Positions 1-13,039 are shown, numbered from the stretch's first letter. The stretch: 33,309 bases of DNA from Akkermansia sp. (GCA_017517805.1 JAFWYD010000048.1:1-33309); one strand, 5' to 3'. Notes: generated by a model not told the origin, from the sequence alone. Numbers and translations are program-made.

Positions 1-6
1 ACATAA

Positions 7-374
7 ACCGGCTCTGCCGGTATAATTCATTGAGCGAAGCGACTAGTTACCGCTGCATTAGCAGCGGTACATCCAATGGGCGGTTGCATAATAAACTGCC
101 TTCCTTGGGAAAAAATCATATGCTTTATGTATCCCATTGCACGCTTATGGCCAATATATTGCGAAAACGGCAGTACCGCTGCTTATGCAGCGGTAACTAG
201 TCGCTTCGCTCAATGAAATACTTGCTATCGCAAGTATGTAAATACCGCTGCGAGCAGCGGTATGAAAGCACTGCTATCGCAGTGCATGAAATACATGCCT
301 GTGGCATGTATGAAATCCCTCATGCTTGCGCATGAGGGATGGGAATTTGACTCGCCTGCGGCTCGCCAAATTCC
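7..374. repeat. Array of small perfect hairpins
   Basis: At least eight different perfect stem-loops sit in this gene-free stretch: 7-21 (ACCGGC/GCCGGT), 48-69 and 174-195 (TACCGCTGC arms), 218-237 (ATACTTGC arms, loop TATC), 242-263 (ATACCGCTG arms), 268-285 (GCACTGC arms, loop TATC), 291-311 (ATACATGCC arms) and 315-340 (ATCCCTCATGC arms, loop TTGC). A longer one lies at 342-374 (GGAATTTG arms). From about 212 on, successive hairpins are joined by a near-constant ATGAAA spacer, giving a period of roughly 25 nt while the arms all differ in sequence. The array lies just 3' of the PFOR terminator. I see no coding sequence here. The function is unknown; the hairpins could be recombination debris, RNA-processing or nucleoid-binding sites. 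Confidence 0.85.
26..217. repeat. 44-bp inverted repeat around a 104-bp core
   Basis: Positions 26-69 and 174-217 are reverse complements over 44 nt with one mismatch, which falls in the loop of the internal hairpin (ATTA versus ATAA). Each arm itself ends in the TACCGCTGC hairpin, so the element has nested symmetry. The core (70-173) has no recognisable gene. The size and terminal inverted repeats resemble a miniature non-autonomous element, but no target-site duplication is evident. Confidence 0.75.
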
Positions 375-440
375 AATTTGTCGTTCGAGTATTCACACTT
401 TGGGGTGCGTGTGCATGGCATAATAGTGAAGCAAGGAATT

Positions 441-482
441 GAAAACAAAAGAACGGCGTGCGGTGGTGAACCGCACGCCGTT
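441..482 (-). terminator. Intrinsic terminator of PFOR gene
   Basis: A perfect 12-bp GC-rich stem (452-463 with 471-482, arms AACGGCGTGCGG) and a 7-nt loop lie 26 nt past the PFOR stop. On the minus strand they are followed by a T-rich tract (CTTTTGTTTTC, 441-451). This is a standard Rho-independent terminator for minus-strand transcription. Confidence 0.9.
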
Positions 483-508
483 GAAGTGAACGGGGCTGCC
501 GGTGGGGC

Positions 509-3500
509 TTAAGCCTCGGGGGCAGCTTCGGCCTCAGCGCTGTAGTCGATGGCAGCGAGGGCCTGGTACAGACGCCAGCGGCGCTGGATATCCTGCTCTT
601 CCAGGGAGAGGAGCTTCTCGAAGTTGGCCTTGTTGGTCTTGGCCAGCATCTTGAAGCGGTTTTCGCCGCCCTTGCCGTCCACACCGATGAGGGCATCGCG
701 TACGGACATCTTGGGCGCACGGCTCTTGATGGTGAGCGGGTTCTTGCCCTGCCTGATGTTGTCCGGGTTGAAGTTGTAGAGCAACCAGCGGCCGCAGTCC
801 ACAGCATCCTTCTGGCGGTCGAGCCCCTGGGCCATGTTGATGCCGTGGTTGATGCAGTGGCTGTAGGCAATCACGAGGGCGGGGCCGTCGTATGCCTCGG
901 CCTCAGCCAGGGTCTTGAGGGTGTGCTCATCGTTGGAACCCATGGCGATGGAGGCCACGTAGATGTTGCCGTAGGTCATGGCCATGTAGCCGATGTCCTT
1001 CTTCACCTGGTCCTTACCGCGGGTAGCGAACTTGGCCACAGCGGCGCGCGGGGTGGCCTTGGAGCACTGGCCACCGGTGTTGGAGTACACCTCGGTGTCC
1101 ATGACGAGCACCTTCACATTGCGACCGGAGGCAAGGATGTGGTCCAGGCCACCGTAGCCGATGTCGTATGCCCAACCGTCGCCGCCGAGAATCCACACGG
1201 ACTTGCTCACCAGGTAGTTGGCCTGTGCCTTGAGGGCGGCCAGCTCGGGGTCGTCGCCGCAGGCAGCCTTGATGGCGGCCACGGCTTCGCGGGCGTTGAC
1301 TACCTCGGCCTCGGTCTTCTGCGGGTTGCTCTTGATGGCTTCCACCAGCTCGGTGCCAATCTTGTCGGCAGCGGCTTCGAGAAGTTCCATGGCGTATTCC
1401 TGCTTCTTGTCGAGCGAGACGCGGAAGCCAAGGCCGAACTGGGCGTTGTCCTCGAAGAGGCTGTTGGACCAGGCGGGGCCTCGGCCATCGGTGTCGTGGG
1501 TCCAGGGGGTGGTGGGCAGGTTGCCGCCGTAGATGGAGGAGCAGCCCGTGGCGTTGGCCACCACCAGGCGGTTGCCCAGCAGCTGGGTCAGAGCCTTGAT
1601 GTAGGGGGTCTCACCGCAACCGGCGCAGGCTCCGCTGAATTCGAAGAGCGGGCGCAGGAACTGCTGGTCCTTCACCTGGGCGGGGTTAATCTTGGTGCGG
1701 TCAGCATCAGACAGCTTCTCGAAGAACTTCCAGTTCTCGGCCTCGGGCTTGAGGGCCACGGCAGCCGGGGTCATGGTCAGGGAGTTCGTGGGGCACACGC
1801 GGGAGCAGAGGGTGCAACCTGTGCAGTCGGAGGCCGATACCTGGATGATGAACTTCTTGCCCTGCCAGTTCTTGTGCATCTTGCTGGCATCGGCGCTCTT
1901 GAAGCTTTCCGGGGCGCCTTCCAGTTCGGCCGGGTCGACCATCTTGGCGCGGATGGCGGCATGCGGGCACACCACGGTGCACTTACCGCACTGGATACAG
2001 GCCTTGCTGGTCTCGGTCTTCTCGGGGGTCCACACGGGGATTTCCAGAGCGAGGTCGCGCTTCTCGTACTGCGTGGTGCCGCTGGGGAAGGTGCCATCCA
2101 CCGGCATTTCGGAGACCTTCACGCTGTCGCCTTCGCCGATGACAATCTTGCCGAGCACGTCGCGCACGAATGCGGGAGCACCGGGAGTCAGGGCCGGGGG
2201 CAGCTCGTGGCCAGTGATGGCCGTACCCAGGGGCACTTCGTACAGATTGGCCAGGGAGGCATCTACAGCCTGGATATTCTTGGCCACCACTTCGTCACCC
2301 TTCTTGCCGTAGGTCTTCTTGATGGCTTCCTTGATGTAGCCGATAGCTTCATCTGAGGGAATCACGCCGGACAGGTGGAAGAAGCAGGTCTGCATGATCA
2401 TGTTGATGCGGCCGCCCATACCCGTTGCCTTGGCTACCTTGAAGGCATCGATGCAGTAAACCTTGATGCCCTTGTCGATAATCTGCTGCTGCATGCGGGC
2501 GGGCAGGCTGTCCCACACCTTGTCGGCAGGTTCCGGGGTGTTGATGAGGAAGGTTGCACCGGGAGCTGCATTTTTCAGGAAGTCGAAGGTGTTGAGCAGG
2601 CTCGGCTGGTGCAGCGCGATGAAGTTGGCGCTGGTGATGAGGTAGGTGCTGTGAATCGGCGTGGTGCCGAAACGCAGGTGCGATACCGTGGAGGAGCCGG
2701 ACTTCTTGGAGTCGTACACGAAGTAACCCTGCACATACAGATCCGTGTGCTTGCCGATGATCTTGATGGCATCCTTGTTGGCACCCACGGTACCATCGGA
2801 CCCCAGGCCGTAGAACATGCAGCGGGTCACGGTATCGGCCTCGGTGGTGAAGGCGGGGTCGTAGGCGATGGACTTGCCGGTCACGTCGTCCTCGATACCC
2901 ACGGCAAAGCCGGTCATGGGGGCATCCTTCTTCAGCTCATCGAACACACCCTTCACCATGGCGGGGGTGAATTCCTTGGAGCCCAGGCCATAGCGACCAC
3001 CCACGATGAGGGGCATAGCGAAGGGCAGCGTGCCTTTCACAGAAGCATCGCTCAGGCTCTGCACCACGTCCTGCAGCAGGGGCTCGCCCAGGCTGCCGGG
3101 TTCCTTGGTGCGGTCGAGCACGGCAATCTTCTTCACAGTCTTGGGCAGGGCGGCAATCACGTCCTCTGCCGGGAAGGGACGATACAGACGCACCTTGAGT
3201 ACGCCGATGTCTTCGCTGAGGGCCTGCACGGTCTCCAGGCATGCTTCGGCACCGGAGCCCATGATGATGATGACGCGGGTGGCCTCGGGGTTGCCGATGT
3301 ATTCCACCAGGTCGTAGCAGCGGCCGGTAAGCTCGCCGAACTTCTTCATGGCCTTCTTCACAATGCCGGGTACGGCGTTGTAGAAGGCGTTGACCGTCTC
3401 GCGGCCCTGGAAGTAGACGTCCGGGTTCTGGGCGGTACCGCGGATGACGGGGGCATCGGGGGTGAGGGCGCGGGCGTGGAAGGCATCGACCAGGTCCTGG

Positions 3501-4087
3501 TCAATCATGCCGCGCAGCTGCTCATCGGTGATATCGGCAATCTTGCCCACCTCGTGGGAGGTGCGGAAACCATCGAAGAAGTTGATGAAGGGTACGCGAC
3601 TCTCCAGAGTAGCAGCGTGGGCGATGGCGGCCATATCCGGCGCTTCCTGGGTGGAGGCTCCGCAGAGCATGGCGAAACCGGTGGAGCGGGCGCTCATCAC
3701 GTCGCTGTGGTCACCAAAGATGGAAAGGCCCTGGGCGGCCAGCGCGCGGGCTGCAATGTGGAAGACACAGGGAGTCAGCTCGCCGGCAATCTTGAACATG
3801 TTGGGAATCATGAGCAGCAGACCCTGGGAGGCCGTGAAGGTCGTGGCCAAGGAGCCGGTCTGCAGCGCGCCGTGCACAGCACCGGCAGCACCTGCCTCAG
3901 ATTCCATCTCTACGATGCTGGGGACCGTGCCCCAGAGGTTCTTGCGATCTACAGCGGTCCAGGCCTCTGCCGATTCACCCATCGGAGAGGACGGGGTGAT
4001 GGGGTAGATGGCGGCCACTTCAGAGCAACGGTACGCTACGGAGGCGACTGCCTCGTTGGCGTCAATAGTGCTATATGTTGTGTTCAT
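509..4087 (-). CDS. nifJ: Pyruvate:ferredoxin (flavodoxin) oxidoreductase
   Basis: A 1192-aa single-chain PFOR oxidises pyruvate to acetyl-CoA and CO2, passing electrons to ferredoxin or flavodoxin in the cytoplasm. The N-terminus carries the pyrimidine-binding motif YPITPSSPMGE (about residues 29-39). Two [4Fe-4S] motifs follow, CIQCGKCTVVCP (about 698-709) and CTGCTLCSRVCP (about 753-764). The C-terminal thiamine-diphosphate domain starts at about residue 820 (CAGCGETPY) and contains GGDGWAYDIGYGG and SNTGGQCSKATPRA. Length and domain order match the family of about 1170-1200 aa, with no break. The ATG at 4087 gives the canonical N-terminus. The gene is monocistronic, with a promoter about 25 nt upstream and a strong terminator. 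It is the oxygen-sensitive counterpart of the 2-oxoacid dehydrogenase operon at the other end of the window. Confidence 0.97.
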   Translation of the reverse strand: MNTTYSTIDANEAVASVAYRCSEVAAIYPITPSSPMGESAEAWTAVDRKNLWGTVPSIVEMESEAGAAGAVHGALQTGSLATTFTASQGLLLMIPNMFKIAGELTPCVFHIAARALAAQGLSIFGDHSDVMSARSTGFAMLCGASTQEAPDMAAIAHAATLESRVPFINFFDGFRTSHEVGKIADITDEQLRGMIDQDLVDAFHARALTPDAPVIRGTAQNPDVYFQGRETVNAFYNAVPGIVKKAMKKFGELTGRCYDLVEYIGNPEATRVIIIMGSGAEACLETVQALSEDIGVLKVRLYRPFPAEDVIAALPKTVKKIAVLDRTKEPGSLGEPLLQDVVQSLSDASVKGTLPFAMPLIVGGRYGLGSKEFTPAMVKGVFDELKKDAPMTGFAVGIEDDVTGKSIAYDPAFTTEADTVTRCMFYGLGSDGTVGANKDAIKIIGKHTDLYVQGYFVYDSKKSGSSTVSHLRFGTTPIHSTYLITSANFIALHQPSLLNTFDFLKNAAPGATFLINTPEPADKVWDSLPARMQQQIIDKGIKVYCIDAFKVAKATGMGGRINMIMQTCFFHLSGVIPSDEAIGYIKEAIKKTYGKKGDEVVAKNIQAVDASLANLYEVPLGTAITGHELPPALTPGAPAFVRDVLGKIVIGEGDSVKVSEMPVDGTFPSGTTQYEKRDLALEIPVWTPEKTETSKACIQCGKCTVVCPHAAIRAKMVDPAELEGAPESFKSADASKMHKNWQGKKFIIQVSASDCTGCTLCSRVCPTNSLTMTPAAVALKPEAENWKFFEKLSDADRTKINPAQVKDQQFLRPLFEFSGACAGCGETPYIKALTQLLGNRLVVANATGCSSIYGGNLPTTPWTHDTDGRGPAWSNSLFEDNAQFGLGFRVSLDKKQEYAMELLEAAADKIGTELVEAIKSNPQKTEAEVVNAREAVAAIKAACGDDPELAALKAQANYLVSKSVWILGGDGWAYDIGYGGLDHILASGRNVKVLVMDTEVYSNTGGQCSKATPRAAVAKFATRGKDQVKKDIGYMAMTYGNIYVASIAMGSNDEHTLKTLAEAEAYDGPALVIAYSHCINHGINMAQGLDRQKDAVDCGRWLLYNFNPDNIRQGKNPLTIKSRAPKMSVRDALIGVDGKGGENRFKMLAKTNKANFEKLLSLEEQDIQRRWRLYQALAAIDYSAEAEAAPEA

Positions 4088-4111
4088 GTTGTAACAATGT
4101 TTGGGAAAATG

Positions 4112-4142
4112 ATACTATCGGGAGACAGTTCCCCCAAAGGGG
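4112..4142 (-). promoter_or_regulatory. Putative PFOR promoter with small palindromes
   Basis: Minus-strand -10 box TAGTAT (4112-4117) lies 24 nt before the PFOR ATG. The -35 region is weak (CTTTGG-like, 4134-4139). It overlaps a CCCC-AAA-GGGG palindrome (4132-4142), next to a GGGA/TCCC inverted repeat, so a regulator could bind there. The -10 box matches the one upstream of the beta-galactosidase gene. The assignment is by motif only. Confidence 0.55.
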
Positions 4143-4478
4143 TGAAATCTGCTTTCACGAGCCATATACTACACCTGCAAGGGGGCAAAAGCAACCAAAA
4201 TCGGCCACCTAGTGGTGATTTTTTAGTCTTTGCACCGAATTTGATGGATAGTTTCATGGGGTGAGTGATGTAAGTTAATCGGGACGGTATACGAGTCGCT
4301 GTCTAAGGTGTCAGGTGTTTCAGGGCGAGGATTGGAAGAAGCGGAAGAGGCTCGTTCTTTCTGTTTCTTCCAGGGGACATTCTGCCATTGAACGAAGCTG
4401 GATGTGGTGATAGAAAGGGCGGCATGGCAGGATACCGATTTTCTATGATGGATTCTACCCCCGACTACACTAAATGGT

Positions 4479-4605
4479 TTGCCCTTGCTGGCGAAGGTAC
4501 CGCTCCTTTCCGATGGTTCGACCTGGGCCTTGCTCTCGGGGGCTGTGCATCGTTATGATGCGCAGAGCCAGCGCATCGCAACGGCGGGATTCCTGCATGG
4601 CACCG
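4479..4605 (+). pseudogene. Decayed Rhs/YD-repeat protein fragment
   Basis: The plus-strand frame through 4479 reads LLSDGSTWALLSGAVHRYD followed by a further dozen Rhs-like residues. It matches an internal stretch of the full-length Rhs protein in this window (about residues 778-800, LLADGETWALLSGVTNTYD). Similarity stops abruptly after about 4605 and there is no start codon or YD-repeat context around it. This is what is left of a deleted or recombined Rhs gene. The open frame runs on to 4736 but that part overlaps the end of the neighbouring minus-strand gene and looks unrelated. Confidence 0.75.
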
Positions 4606-4652
4606 GGATACATGCAGTGGAACAGGAGCAGTATCAATTTTTGCTCTTGATA

Positions 4653-6485
4653 TTAGAAGAGGCGTTTTTCCTTGCTGGCTTCGGTGCCTTCAAGATAGCG
4701 GACGTAGCGGCTGACTCCGGCACCGTAGGGGGATGAGAGGCGGATATCGGCCTCGGTATCCACCAGTTTGGAGGAGTTGCGCAGCCAGTTGATGAAGCAC
4801 CAGAGCCCTGCCAGGACCAGTACGCTGACCAGGGGGTACAGCACGGAGTTGACCACGACCGGGTCTTCTATCAGATTCTGAATCTTCTCCTGGATGGATA
4901 GTTTCTTTTTCTTTTCAACTGGTTTGAGCTCGATGGGGATGAGGGGAAGCTTGCCATCGGCCGTGGTAGTCACGGGCTTGAATTGCCCGGCCATGGGGGT
5001 AATGAGCCCGCTGATGCAGCGCAGGGCATCCATGAGTCCTTCGGCGCTGCCATCAGCTGCGCTGGCGCGCACCTTGCGGAGCCACTCGTGGTGCTGGTCA
5101 TCGCCGGGGGAAATCTGCTGGTAGCCCAGCTCGATGGCAGCCGGATTGCCCATGGGGTAGCGCACGAGAACTGCGTATTCGCAGGGTTGGGCGGTAGCCA
5201 TCACGAGGATGTTGACGGCCAGCTCACCGGGAATTTGCTGGCTGCCTTTGAAGACGGTGGCGTAGATGCGGAATTTGGCGTTGGCATTGAGGGTGCGCAG
5301 CACGTGCTCGGTGTCTTCCCGCTCTACGGTGGTGAGCAGGCCCTGGGGGTCATTCAGCAGGCATCCATCTGCCGGTTTGGTGTACATGTCGCAATAGCGG
5401 CCCAGCACCAGGGTGTCGCTCTCCTCTGGTTTTTCGGGGGGGCGTGTGGCAGGAATCTGCTGGCGGGCCTGCAGGCGGCGCTGTTCGCGTTGCTGGCGGC
5501 GCAGTTCTTTCTTGCGGGCTTCCTCGGCCTTGATTTCCTCCGGGGTGGGTTTGGCCGGGAACAGGGAAGTGTAGCCAGTCAGCAGCTCGCCTGCCATCAG
5601 GTGCCGGTAGTCATCACTCCTCCAGAAGGGCATATCCTCATCTTCTTCCGGCGTGGCCGGGGCCGCTGCCTGACCGGCGGCAGCTGCAGCAGGGGGCGGG
5701 GTGGGGTCCTGAGCCAGCGTGCTGCCGCCTAACCACAGCCCGAGTGCTGCGGCGAGGGTGAGTGCCTTCTGGGCCTTGCGCAGCTTGCGATTCACTCTTC
5801 TGGCGGTGGAGGAGATACGCTGGGCGGCGGCGCGCATGACCTTTTTGAGCCCGGTGACCATGGCTCGCTCGCGGAATTGCAATTTGGCACTTTTGATGCA
5901 GGTGTTGATGCGGTCGGGGTCAATGTAGGGATCCAGCTTGTATCCCCAGGAGAAGCAGGCCATTTCCAGCTGTACATCCATGACCAGGATGAGCATCCAC
6001 TCATGCTTCACTGGCGGGGGGAGCGGGTGCAGGGCTTCGATGACATGGTCGCGGATGGTCTGCCAGGTGGTGGCCAGCCAGCTCTGGCGGATTTCCTGCG
6101 GTCTTTGCTCGCCGGGGCGGCGCTCCAGCAGCTCGGCATCCTCGATTGCCTTGTGCAGCTCGCGCTTGCCGAAGGAAGGGTGGTGGATGCGCGCGTGGTT
6201 GAGAATCCAATGGGCATGAGTGCGCAGTTCGTGGGCCTGCCCTACATCGGTGATATAGATGCAGAGGGCCACCGGGCGGATGCGGCGCTCGAGTTGTTCC
6301 AGTGTATGCATCAGCTCGATGCGCTCCTGGTGGGTGAGGGCACCGGCGGCATCCACCACGCGGGTGAACTCTACCTGCCCGTCGCCGAAGGTTTCATCTG
6401 CCTGGTAGATGTTGTAGCCGCAGGCCGGGCATTGGTCCTCGGCTCCGGCATGGATGGTGGTCGAACATCTGGGGCAAATCGGCAT
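4653..6485 (-). CDS. Zinc-ribbon/TPM-like membrane protein
   Basis: This 610-aa protein is of unknown role. It begins with a zinc ribbon (C4, C7, C19, C22), then a TPM-like region (about 38-110; VVDAAGALTHQERIELMHTL resembles the TPM/YgcG start). A membrane segment lies near 245-262 (TLAAALGLWLGGSTLA). Next come an Ala/Pro-rich linker, a charged Arg/Gln/Glu stretch (about 325-355, probable helix), a second folded domain (about 365-510) and a second membrane segment near 556-576. The two helices suggest that the middle domain faces the other side of the membrane. The ATG at 6485 is supported by a promoter ending 7 nt before it. TPM proteins elsewhere act in membrane-complex repair or phosphatase roles, but nothing here identifies a substrate. 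Confidence 0.8.
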   Translation of the reverse strand: MPICPRCSTTIHAGAEDQCPACGYNIYQADETFGDGQVEFTRVVDAAGALTHQERIELMHTLEQLERRIRPVALCIYITDVGQAHELRTHAHWILNHARIHHPSFGKRELHKAIEDAELLERRPGEQRPQEIRQSWLATTWQTIRDHVIEALHPLPPPVKHEWMLILVMDVQLEMACFSWGYKLDPYIDPDRINTCIKSAKLQFRERAMVTGLKKVMRAAAQRISSTARRVNRKLRKAQKALTLAAALGLWLGGSTLAQDPTPPPAAAAAGQAAAPATPEEDEDMPFWRSDDYRHLMAGELLTGYTSLFPAKPTPEEIKAEEARKKELRRQQREQRRLQARQQIPATRPPEKPEESDTLVLGRYCDMYTKPADGCLLNDPQGLLTTVEREDTEHVLRTLNANAKFRIYATVFKGSQQIPGELAVNILVMATAQPCEYAVLVRYPMGNPAAIELGYQQISPGDDQHHEWLRKVRASAADGSAEGLMDALRCISGLITPMAGQFKPVTTTADGKLPLIPIELKPVEKKKKLSIQEKIQNLIEDPVVVNSVLYPLVSVLVLAGLWCFINWLRNSSKLVDTEADIRLSSPYGAGVSRYVRYLEGTEASKEKRLF

Positions 6486-6492
6486 AAGCTCA

Positions 6493-6521
6493 TTTATAGC
6501 TGTTTTTTGGGTGCAGGTGAA
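6493..6521 (-). promoter_or_regulatory. Promoter for zinc-ribbon protein, leaderless type
   Basis: Minus-strand TTCACC (6516-6521), a 17-nt spacer, then TATAAA (6493-6498). Only 7 nt (TGAGCTT) separate the -10 box from the ATG, so transcription would begin at or next to the start codon. Confidence 0.6.
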
Positions 6522-6570
6522 GCATAATTATCGTCAACCACAGGATAAATTGTACACCGTTGGTCCAGAC

Positions 6571-6608
6571 AAAGAAAAGCACCTGGACACCGCGGGTGCC
6601 CAGGTGCT
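6571..6608 (-). terminator. Terminator of beta-galactosidase gene
   Basis: Stem AGCACCTGG (6578-6586) pairs with 6600-6608, with an inner CACC/GGTG stem. On the minus strand this is followed by a T-rich run (TTTTCTTT). It lies 24 nt after the stop codon of the beta-galactosidase and before the zinc-ribbon gene promoter. Confidence 0.85.
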
Positions 6609-6632
6609 GGAAGTTGCTGTCGGTTGCGGGGG

Positions 6633-11080
<4,448 letters not shown>

Positions 11081-11118
11081 GGTAAAAGATAAATTGCCCC
11101 CTCTGACACCCTTTTTAC

Positions 11119-11147
11119 TTGTTAGACGAAGGGGTAAATGATAGAAT
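11119..11147 (+). promoter_or_regulatory. Promoter of glycosylphosphotransferase operon, leaderless type
   Basis: TTGTTA (11119-11124), a 17-nt spacer, TAGAAT (11142-11147). The -10 box ends 9 nt before the ATG at 11157. It is divergent from the beta-galactosidase promoter, with 38 nt between the two -35 boxes. Confidence 0.75.
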
Positions 11148-11156
11148 CAGCCGTCT

Positions 11157-12563
11157 ATGACCCGGAAAAGTACATTTTACCAGCGTTGTTTTTATCCTAT
11201 CGTAGATTTGTTGCTGGCGTGCCTTTTTGCATACTATTCGCCGTATGTGGCTAATGTTGTTGCGCCTGTGCTGGGTGGAAAAACCGGGGAGTTTTTCAAT
11301 TTGCTGACAGCATCACCCTTCCTTGCAGGGGTGGCGCTGGTCGCTGTGCCGATTATTCTGCGGCAGGTGGGTTTTTACCACAAGCAGAACATGCAGCGTG
11401 TGGCAACAGCCTTGCGCCAGTTGCTGGCTTTCGCTGTTTATTACCTCTGCGGTATCGGTATCTACCTGGCGGTGGAGGAAACGCCCGCTTTCTACAGCCA
11501 GACTCTGCTGGTGAATCTGGTGGGGATACCCCTGGTCGTGTTTTTGCGCTACATGGCGGTGCGTTCGTACAATCTGTTCTGCGGGAAGGCTGAGTCCAGC
11601 CGCCGCCAGGTGATTCTGGCAGGCTCGGCAGAGGCCGTGGAAAAGGGGTGGAATTCCTTCCCTGACTACTGGCGCAGGTATTTCAACGTGGTCGGTCGCA
11701 TTGAGGATGGCTCGGATTGTGAGGAACAGGTGCAGAAAATCATTGCTGAGCACAATGTGAACGGTCTGTACGTTTTCGGCGGGATTGCTGCGCATCATAC
11801 CTACCAGGCCGTTATTGCGCAGTGTGAGGTCCAGGGTATCGATGTGAACCTGGTGCTCGGTGAGCGCATGGGTACCAGCTTGCGGGCAGATATCAACGAG
11901 GTGGGCGATAACCGCATGATTGTGCTCAGTTCCACCCCGGTATACTCCTGGTCGCGCATGGTCAAGGCTCTGCTGGACCGCCTGGTGGCCTTGGTGATTC
12001 TCATCTGCTCTTCCCCGCTGTGGCTGCTGGCCGCTATCGGCATCAAGATAAGTGACCCGAAGGGACCTGTTTTCTTTCGCCAGAAGCGTTCCGGTGTCTA
12101 TGGCCGCGTGTTCTACATGTGGAAGTTCCGCTCCATGTATGTGGATGCCGAGGCTCGCCTGGAAGAAGTGAAGGCCAAGTACGGTAACGAGATGACCGGC
12201 CCTATCTTCAAGCTGACCAATGACCCCCGCATCTTCAAGTTCGGCCATTTCATCCGCAAGACTTCCATCGATGAATTGCCGCAGCTGCTCAATATCCTGA
12301 GTGGTGATATGAGTATCGTGGGGCCGCGTCCCCTGCCGGTGTATGAGACGGAGGCATTCCCCAAAATCGAACATCGCCGCCGCTTGAGCGTGAAGCCAGG
12401 GCTCACTTGCTTCTGGCAGATTGAAGACCGCAGCGATAATGGGGATTTTGATAACATGGTGGCCAAGGATATGCGCTATATCGATGAGTGGAGTCTCTGG
12501 CTGGATATCAAACTCTTCTTCCGTACGATTCCGGCGGTGTTGTTCCGCAAGGGGGCTAAGTAA
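11157..12563 (+). CDS. Exopolysaccharide polyprenyl glycosylphosphotransferase
   Basis: A 468-aa membrane enzyme of the WcaJ/WbaP type that transfers a sugar-1-phosphate from a UDP-sugar to undecaprenyl phosphate, the first step in capsule or exopolysaccharide repeat assembly. Four to five hydrophobic helices fill about residues 10-135. A Rossmann-like CoA-binding-type domain follows (about 145-255), and another helix at about 275-298. The catalytic bacterial sugar-transferase domain runs from 265 to 466 with KFRSMYVDAE, RKTSIDELPQLLNIL, DMSIVGPRPLP and KPGLTCFWQI, the family hallmarks. The first of three tightly packed genes, it ends 2 nt before trmL. No other glycosyltransferases sit beside it, so the glycan it starts cannot be named. 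Confidence 0.93.
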   Translation: MTRKSTFYQRCFYPIVDLLLACLFAYYSPYVANVVAPVLGGKTGEFFNLLTASPFLAGVALVAVPIILRQVGFYHKQNMQRVATALRQLLAFAVYYLCGIGIYLAVEETPAFYSQTLLVNLVGIPLVVFLRYMAVRSYNLFCGKAESSRRQVILAGSAEAVEKGWNSFPDYWRRYFNVVGRIEDGSDCEEQVQKIIAEHNVNGLYVFGGIAAHHTYQAVIAQCEVQGIDVNLVLGERMGTSLRADINEVGDNRMIVLSSTPVYSWSRMVKALLDRLVALVILICSSPLWLLAAIGIKISDPKGPVFFRQKRSGVYGRVFYMWKFRSMYVDAEARLEEVKAKYGNEMTGPIFKLTNDPRIFKFGHFIRKTSIDELPQLLNILSGDMSIVGPRPLPVYETEAFPKIEHRRRLSVKPGLTCFWQIEDRSDNGDFDNMVAKDMRYIDEWSLWLDIKLFFRTIPAVLFRKGAK

Positions 12564-12565
12564 CC

Positions 12566-13039
12566 ATGTTTCACATCGTTCTTTACCACCCGGAAATTCC
12601 CCACAACACCGGTGCTGCCGGGCGCCTGGCTGTGGCAACGGATTCCCGCCTGCATCTCATCAAGCCGCTCGGGTTCAGCCTGGATGAGAAGCATGTGCGC
12701 CGCACCGGCCTTGACTACTGGCAGCACGTGGACCTGCAGCTCTGGGACAGTCTGGAGCAACTGGAGGCTGCTGCTGCTCCCGGTGCGCACTTCTGGTATC
12801 TTTCTACCAAGGCTACGCATAGCATCTGGACTCAGGAAATCCCCCTTTGCGATGGCGATTACTTCGTCTTCGGCCCCGAATCCAAAGGCCTGCCTGAGCG
12901 CTGGATTGACAGCCACCCGCAGACCGCCCTCCGCATCCCCATGCCCGGTGAGCGAGCCCGCTCGCTGAATCTTTCCACCTCCATCGCCATCATGCTCTAC
13001 GAAGGGCTGCGGCGCACCCTTCCTGCTGGTCAGTTATGA
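12566..13039 (+). CDS. trmL: tRNA (cytidine/uridine-34-2'-O)-methyltransferase
   Basis: A 157-aa SPOUT-fold methyltransferase that methylates the ribose of the wobble base 34 in tRNA-Leu isoacceptors, using S-adenosylmethionine. The whole family length is present. Motif 1 is PEIPHNTGAAGRLA, with the trefoil-knot motifs YFVFGPESKGLP (about 108-119) and RIPMPGERARSLNLSTS (about 132-148). The start ATG is 2 nt after the previous stop, and the stop overlaps the next ATG by 4 nt (ATGA), so the three genes are probably translated as one coupled unit. No physiological link to the sugar transferase is obvious. Confidence 0.95.
   Translation: MFHIVLYHPEIPHNTGAAGRLAVATDSRLHLIKPLGFSLDEKHVRRTGLDYWQHVDLQLWDSLEQLEAAAAPGAHFWYLSTKATHSIWTQEIPLCDGDYFVFGPESKGLPERWIDSHPQTALRIPMPGERARSLNLSTSIAIMLYEGLRRTLPAGQL

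Larger units (their letters stand above)
4088..4652. other. 565-bp gap with mostly no gene
   Basis: Apart from the PFOR promoter and the Rhs remnant described separately, I see no gene. An imperfect hairpin of GGAAGAA/TTCTTCC arms lies at about 4333-4372. The stretch separates PFOR from the zinc-ribbon protein gene, both on the minus strand. Confidence 0.6.

Noticed and set aside
845..4264. Long plus-strand open frames (503 and 629 aa) opposite PFOR
   Set aside because: They mirror the GC-rich third codon positions of PFOR, have Gly/His/Val-rich shadow composition, and show no domain.
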